A stretch of DNA of 64,000 nucleotides, taken from assembly GCA_030432295.1 (NCBI GenBank), contig JAUIHI010000015.1, forward strand, positions 82,757 to 146,756. Reading direction: 5' to 3'. The translations under genes were made by a program, and so were the position numbers. This DNA comes from Anaerolineae bacterium. Its GTDB lineage: Bacteria; Chloroflexota; Anaerolineae; Caldilineales; Caldilineaceae. The notes beneath the pieces were generated by a model. It saw nothing but the letters and a program-made list of their open reading frames with translations, had not been told where the DNA came from and did no database searches. Of this stretch, positions 61,848-64,000 are shown piece by piece (position 1 is the stretch's first letter; the number at the start of each line of letters is the position of its first letter).

Positions 61848-63701
61848 CTACGCCAGCACAGCCTTGGCTCGTTTGGTCTCCCGGTCGCGCAGATTCTTGT
61901 CCAGAATGCGCTTGCGGATGCGTAGGCTGATCGGTGTCACTTCCAGCAGTTCGTCGTCGGCCAGATATTCCATACACTCGTCCAGGCTCATCTCCCGCGG
62001 GGGGGTGGATTTGTCCTCGACGCCGTAGTAGACCGTATGCACCGCGGTCAGGGTTTTGGTCTTGCAGATGTTGATTTCCAGATCGCCGGGGCGCTGGTGT
62101 TCGCCGATGACCATCCCGGCGTAGACCTCCACGCCCGCTCCCAGGAACAGTTCACCTCTGGTCTCGGCCTGTCGCAGCCCGTAGGTCGATGACGTGCCCG
62201 TCTCCCAGGAGATGAGGGAACCCCGGGAGCGGGAGCCGATCTCACCCGCCATCGGCCCGTAGCCGTGGAAGATGGAGTGGATCGTCCCCATCCCGCGGGT
62301 GGCGGTGAGGAACTGGTAGCGGAAGCCGAGCAGACCCCGGGTGGGCACGACGTAGTCCAGTTCGACTGTGCCGTTGCGGGCATCGCTCATATTGAAGAGT
62401 TCGCCCCGCCGTTTGCCCAGCATTTCGATGACAACACCCACCGTCTCCGGGCTGGTCTCGATGTGGACATCCTCGTAGGGTTCCTGGGAAACGCCGTTCT
62501 CGTCCGTATGGAAGATGACTTCTGGGCGGGAAATCTGGAATTCGTAGCCCTCCCGGCGCATTGTCTCGATCAGAATCGCCAGGTGCAGTTCACCCCGGCC
62601 CGAAACCAGGAATGTGTCCGCGCTGTCAGTCTCGTCAATGCGCAGGGCTACATTCGACTTCAATTCGTCGTAGAGCCGTTCGCGCAGACGGCGGGAGGTG
62701 GCCCAGCGTCCTTCCCGGCCCATAAAGGGCGAAGTGTTGACGCCGAAGGTCATACGAACCGTTGGCTCTTCTACTTTGATCACAGGCAAGGCGACTGGAT
62801 GTTCCGGGTCGGCCAGAGTTTCGCCGATGGCCACCGTATCCACACCGGCCACGGCCACAATCTCCCCGGCAGAGGCGCTCTCCACTTCCACCCGCTCCAG
62901 CCCCTCGTGGACGAAGAGATAGCGCACCCGTTCGGGCAAAGTCTCAAAGCCCAAAGTGACGCGGGCGATGGCCTGTTTGCTCTCCATTTTGCCGGCAAAG
63001 ATGCGCCCGATGGCGGTCAAGCCCCGGTAGCTGTCGTAGTCGAGAGTCGTCACCAGCATTTGCAGGGGCGCGTCCGGGTCTACGACGGGCGGGGGAATCT
63101 CGCGCAGGATGACATTGAAGAGGGGCTGCAAGTCCGGCCCCACATCCGGCGTCAGACCGGCCTGGGCGGTGGTGGCGATGGTATAGACCACTGGAAACTC
63201 GGCCTGTTCGTCGGTCGCGCCCAGTTCAATGAAGAGGTCGAAGGTCTCGTCCAGCACCCGGTCCGTGTCCGCGTCCTTGCGGTCCACTTTGTTGATGACG
63301 ACGACCGCGCGGTGGCCCAGTTCCAGGGCCTTGCGCAGGACGAAGCGGGTCTGGGGCATAGGCCCTTCTGCCGCGTCCACCAGCAGCAGCACACCGTCCA
63401 CCATATTCAGGATGCGCTCTACCTCTCCGCCGAAATCCGCGTGGCCGGGGGTGTCCACAATGTTGATCTTCACCTCTTCGCCCGTCTCCGGGTCCGGGAT
63501 GCGGATGGCGGTGTTCTTGGCGAGGATTGTGATGCCCCGCTCTCGTTCCAGGTCGTTGGAATCCATCACCCGTTCTTCCACCTGCTGGTTGGTGCGGAAG
63601 ACGTGGGCCTGGCGGAGCAGACCGTCCACGAGGGTCGTCTTGCCGTGATCCACGTGGGCGATAATGGCGATGTTGCGCAGGTCGGTGCGTGTAGTAAGCA
63701 T
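61848..63701 (-). CDS. typA: Translational GTPase TypA/BipA
   Basis: A 617-residue protein of usual TypA length. G1 [10 protein letters not shown] (about 13-22), switch region [11 protein letters not shown]3 [10 protein letters not shown] (about 70-79), G4 NKVDR (about 127) and the TypA-specific [19 protein letters not shown] in the C-terminal half. TypA binds ribosomes and supports 50S assembly and stress growth. The start is ATG 63701 with GAGAG upstream; a long in-frame extension to 63986 has no similarity to TypA and crosses the family B hairpin, so it is rejected. Single gene, with the hairpin about 110 nt upstream. Confidence 0.97.
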   Translation of the reverse strand: MLTTRTDLRNIAIIAHVDHGKTTLVDGLLRQAHVFRTNQQVEERVMDSNDLERERGITILAKNTAIRIPDPETGEEVKINIVDTPGHADFGGEVERILNMVDGVLLLVDAAEGPMPQTRFVLRKALELGHRAVVVINKVDRKDADTDRVLDETFDLFIELGATDEQAEFPVVYTIATTAQAGLTPDVGPDLQPLFNVILREIPPPVVDPDAPLQMLVTTLDYDSYRGLTAIGRIFAGKMESKQAIARVTLGFETLPERVRYLFVHEGLERVEVESASAGEIVAVAGVDTVAIGETLADPEHPVALPVIKVEEPTVRMTFGVNTSPFMGREGRWATSRRLRERLYDELKSNVALRIDETDSADTFLVSGRGELHLAILIETMRREGYEFQISRPEVIFHTDENGVSQEPYEDVHIETSPETVGVVIEMLGKRRGELFNMSDARNGTVELDYVVPTRGLLGFRYQFLTATRGMGTIHSIFHGYGPMAGEIGSRSRGSLISWETGTSSTYGLRQAETRGELFLGAGVEVYAGMVIGEHQRPGDLEINICKTKTLTAVHTVYYGVEDKSTPPREMSLDECMEYLADDELLEVTPISLRIRKRILDKNLRDRETKRAKAVLA

Positions 63702-63813
63702 ATTTCTCTCATTGCTACAATTTACAAAGGACGGCGTACAAACAGACATCATACCAGAGAGGCGCAAGGATAGTCGAATTTTGCTTGGGCCGGGGGGATG
63801 TGAAGTTCTGGCG

Positions 63814-63847
63814 AGACCTGGCAGGTTTTCACAAACCTGCCAGGTCT
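63814..63847. repeat. 34-nt hairpin element, family B copy 2
   Basis: AGACCTGGCAGGTTT (63814-63828), loop TCAC, exact complement (63833-63847). Intergenic, upstream of typA. 13 of 15 arm bases match the copy within the histidine kinase gene, and the two differing bases are compensated in the opposite arm. The remaining 150 bases to the window end contain purine-rich sequence and no gene I can support. Confidence 0.88.
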
Positions 63848-64000
63848 GATCCCCGGATTTGAGATACACTTTCGGGTGTAATTCAAGTTGGTGGCAGGAA
63901 AAAGGGAAGGGTGTAGAATGATGGAAGGTAGGGTGTGAAGAGAAGAAAGAAAAGGAGATGAAAAGATGAAAGAGACGCGAAGTCAAAAAGAAGCGAAATT

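Noticed and set aside
62265..63773. Plus-strand open frame of 502 codons over typA
   Set aside because: Fully antisense to typA, whose GTPase motifs are unambiguous; the antisense frame has no recognisable domain.

Overview
The window is high-GC bacterial chromosomal DNA, densely coded on both strands, with about 48 supportable protein genes. No rRNA, tRNA or CRISPR was recognised. The gene content suggests a Chloroflexota bacterium (Anaerolineae/Caldilineae-like). The reasons are large BTAD/cyclase-STAND regulators with WD40 or TPR tails, Thr/Pro-rich lipoprotein stalks, a SpoVS-domain protein, a quinate-dehydrogenase-annotated family protein, a DUF2344/radical-SAM pair and no outer-membrane genes. 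This assignment is inference from gene content, not from a marker gene.

Layout. 1-13 kb: partial flavin halogenase-like gene, a giant winged-helix/cyclase/STAND/TPR regulator, a sugar isomerase-like TIM barrel, DUF302, DUF2344, SDR, a SIMPL protein, a HigBA toxin-antitoxin pair and gatB. 13-20 kb: envelope block with a lytic transglycosylase lipoprotein, two lipoprotein cytochromes c, a Met-rich secreted protein and a two-component system whose sensor loop is also Met-rich. 20-29 kb: MOP/MATE-like transporter, 8-oxoguanine deaminase-like amidohydrolase, DUF983, GNAT, quinate-dehydrogenase-like protein, alpha-oxoamine synthase, hydrolase, RfbD-like reductase and a glycosyltransferase. 29-39 kb: HerA/FtsK-like ATPase, a lipoprotein, a BTAD-STAND-WD40 regulator and, divergent from it, a protein ending in a SpoVS domain. 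39-49 kb: ABC-F ATPase, Gfo/Idh/MocA dehydrogenase, LysM-polysaccharide deacetylase, SDR, a membrane-GAF-HTH protein and membrane proteins. 48.8-53.4 kb: tightly packed minus-strand run of radical SAM protein, NotI-family endonuclease, Dam-like methylase and PgeF. 53-58 kb: DUF218, mobA, acpP, dolichol-phosphate-mannose-type synthase, GNAT-LexA-type fusion and a SerA-like dehydrogenase. 58.4-61.6 kb: AT-richer accessory segment (small DMT transporter, CPBP protease, rifampin ADP-ribosyltransferase) containing three elements with GTATTGGTCAG-type inverted ends. 61.8-63.7 kb: typA/bipA.

The most unusual signal is a set of small, near-perfect hairpin elements. One set has a constant architecture (15-bp stem, 3-4-nt loop, 15-bp stem), occurs in two sequence families that covary between arms, and sits both between genes and inside coding frames (ABC-F ATPase, histidine kinase sensor, lipoprotein N-terminus). 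A second set forms its arms from degenerate ~7-nt words that differ at almost every locus. A third set is composite, with short terminal inverted repeats. Several of these elements supply start regions, signal-peptide codons or stop codons of real genes.
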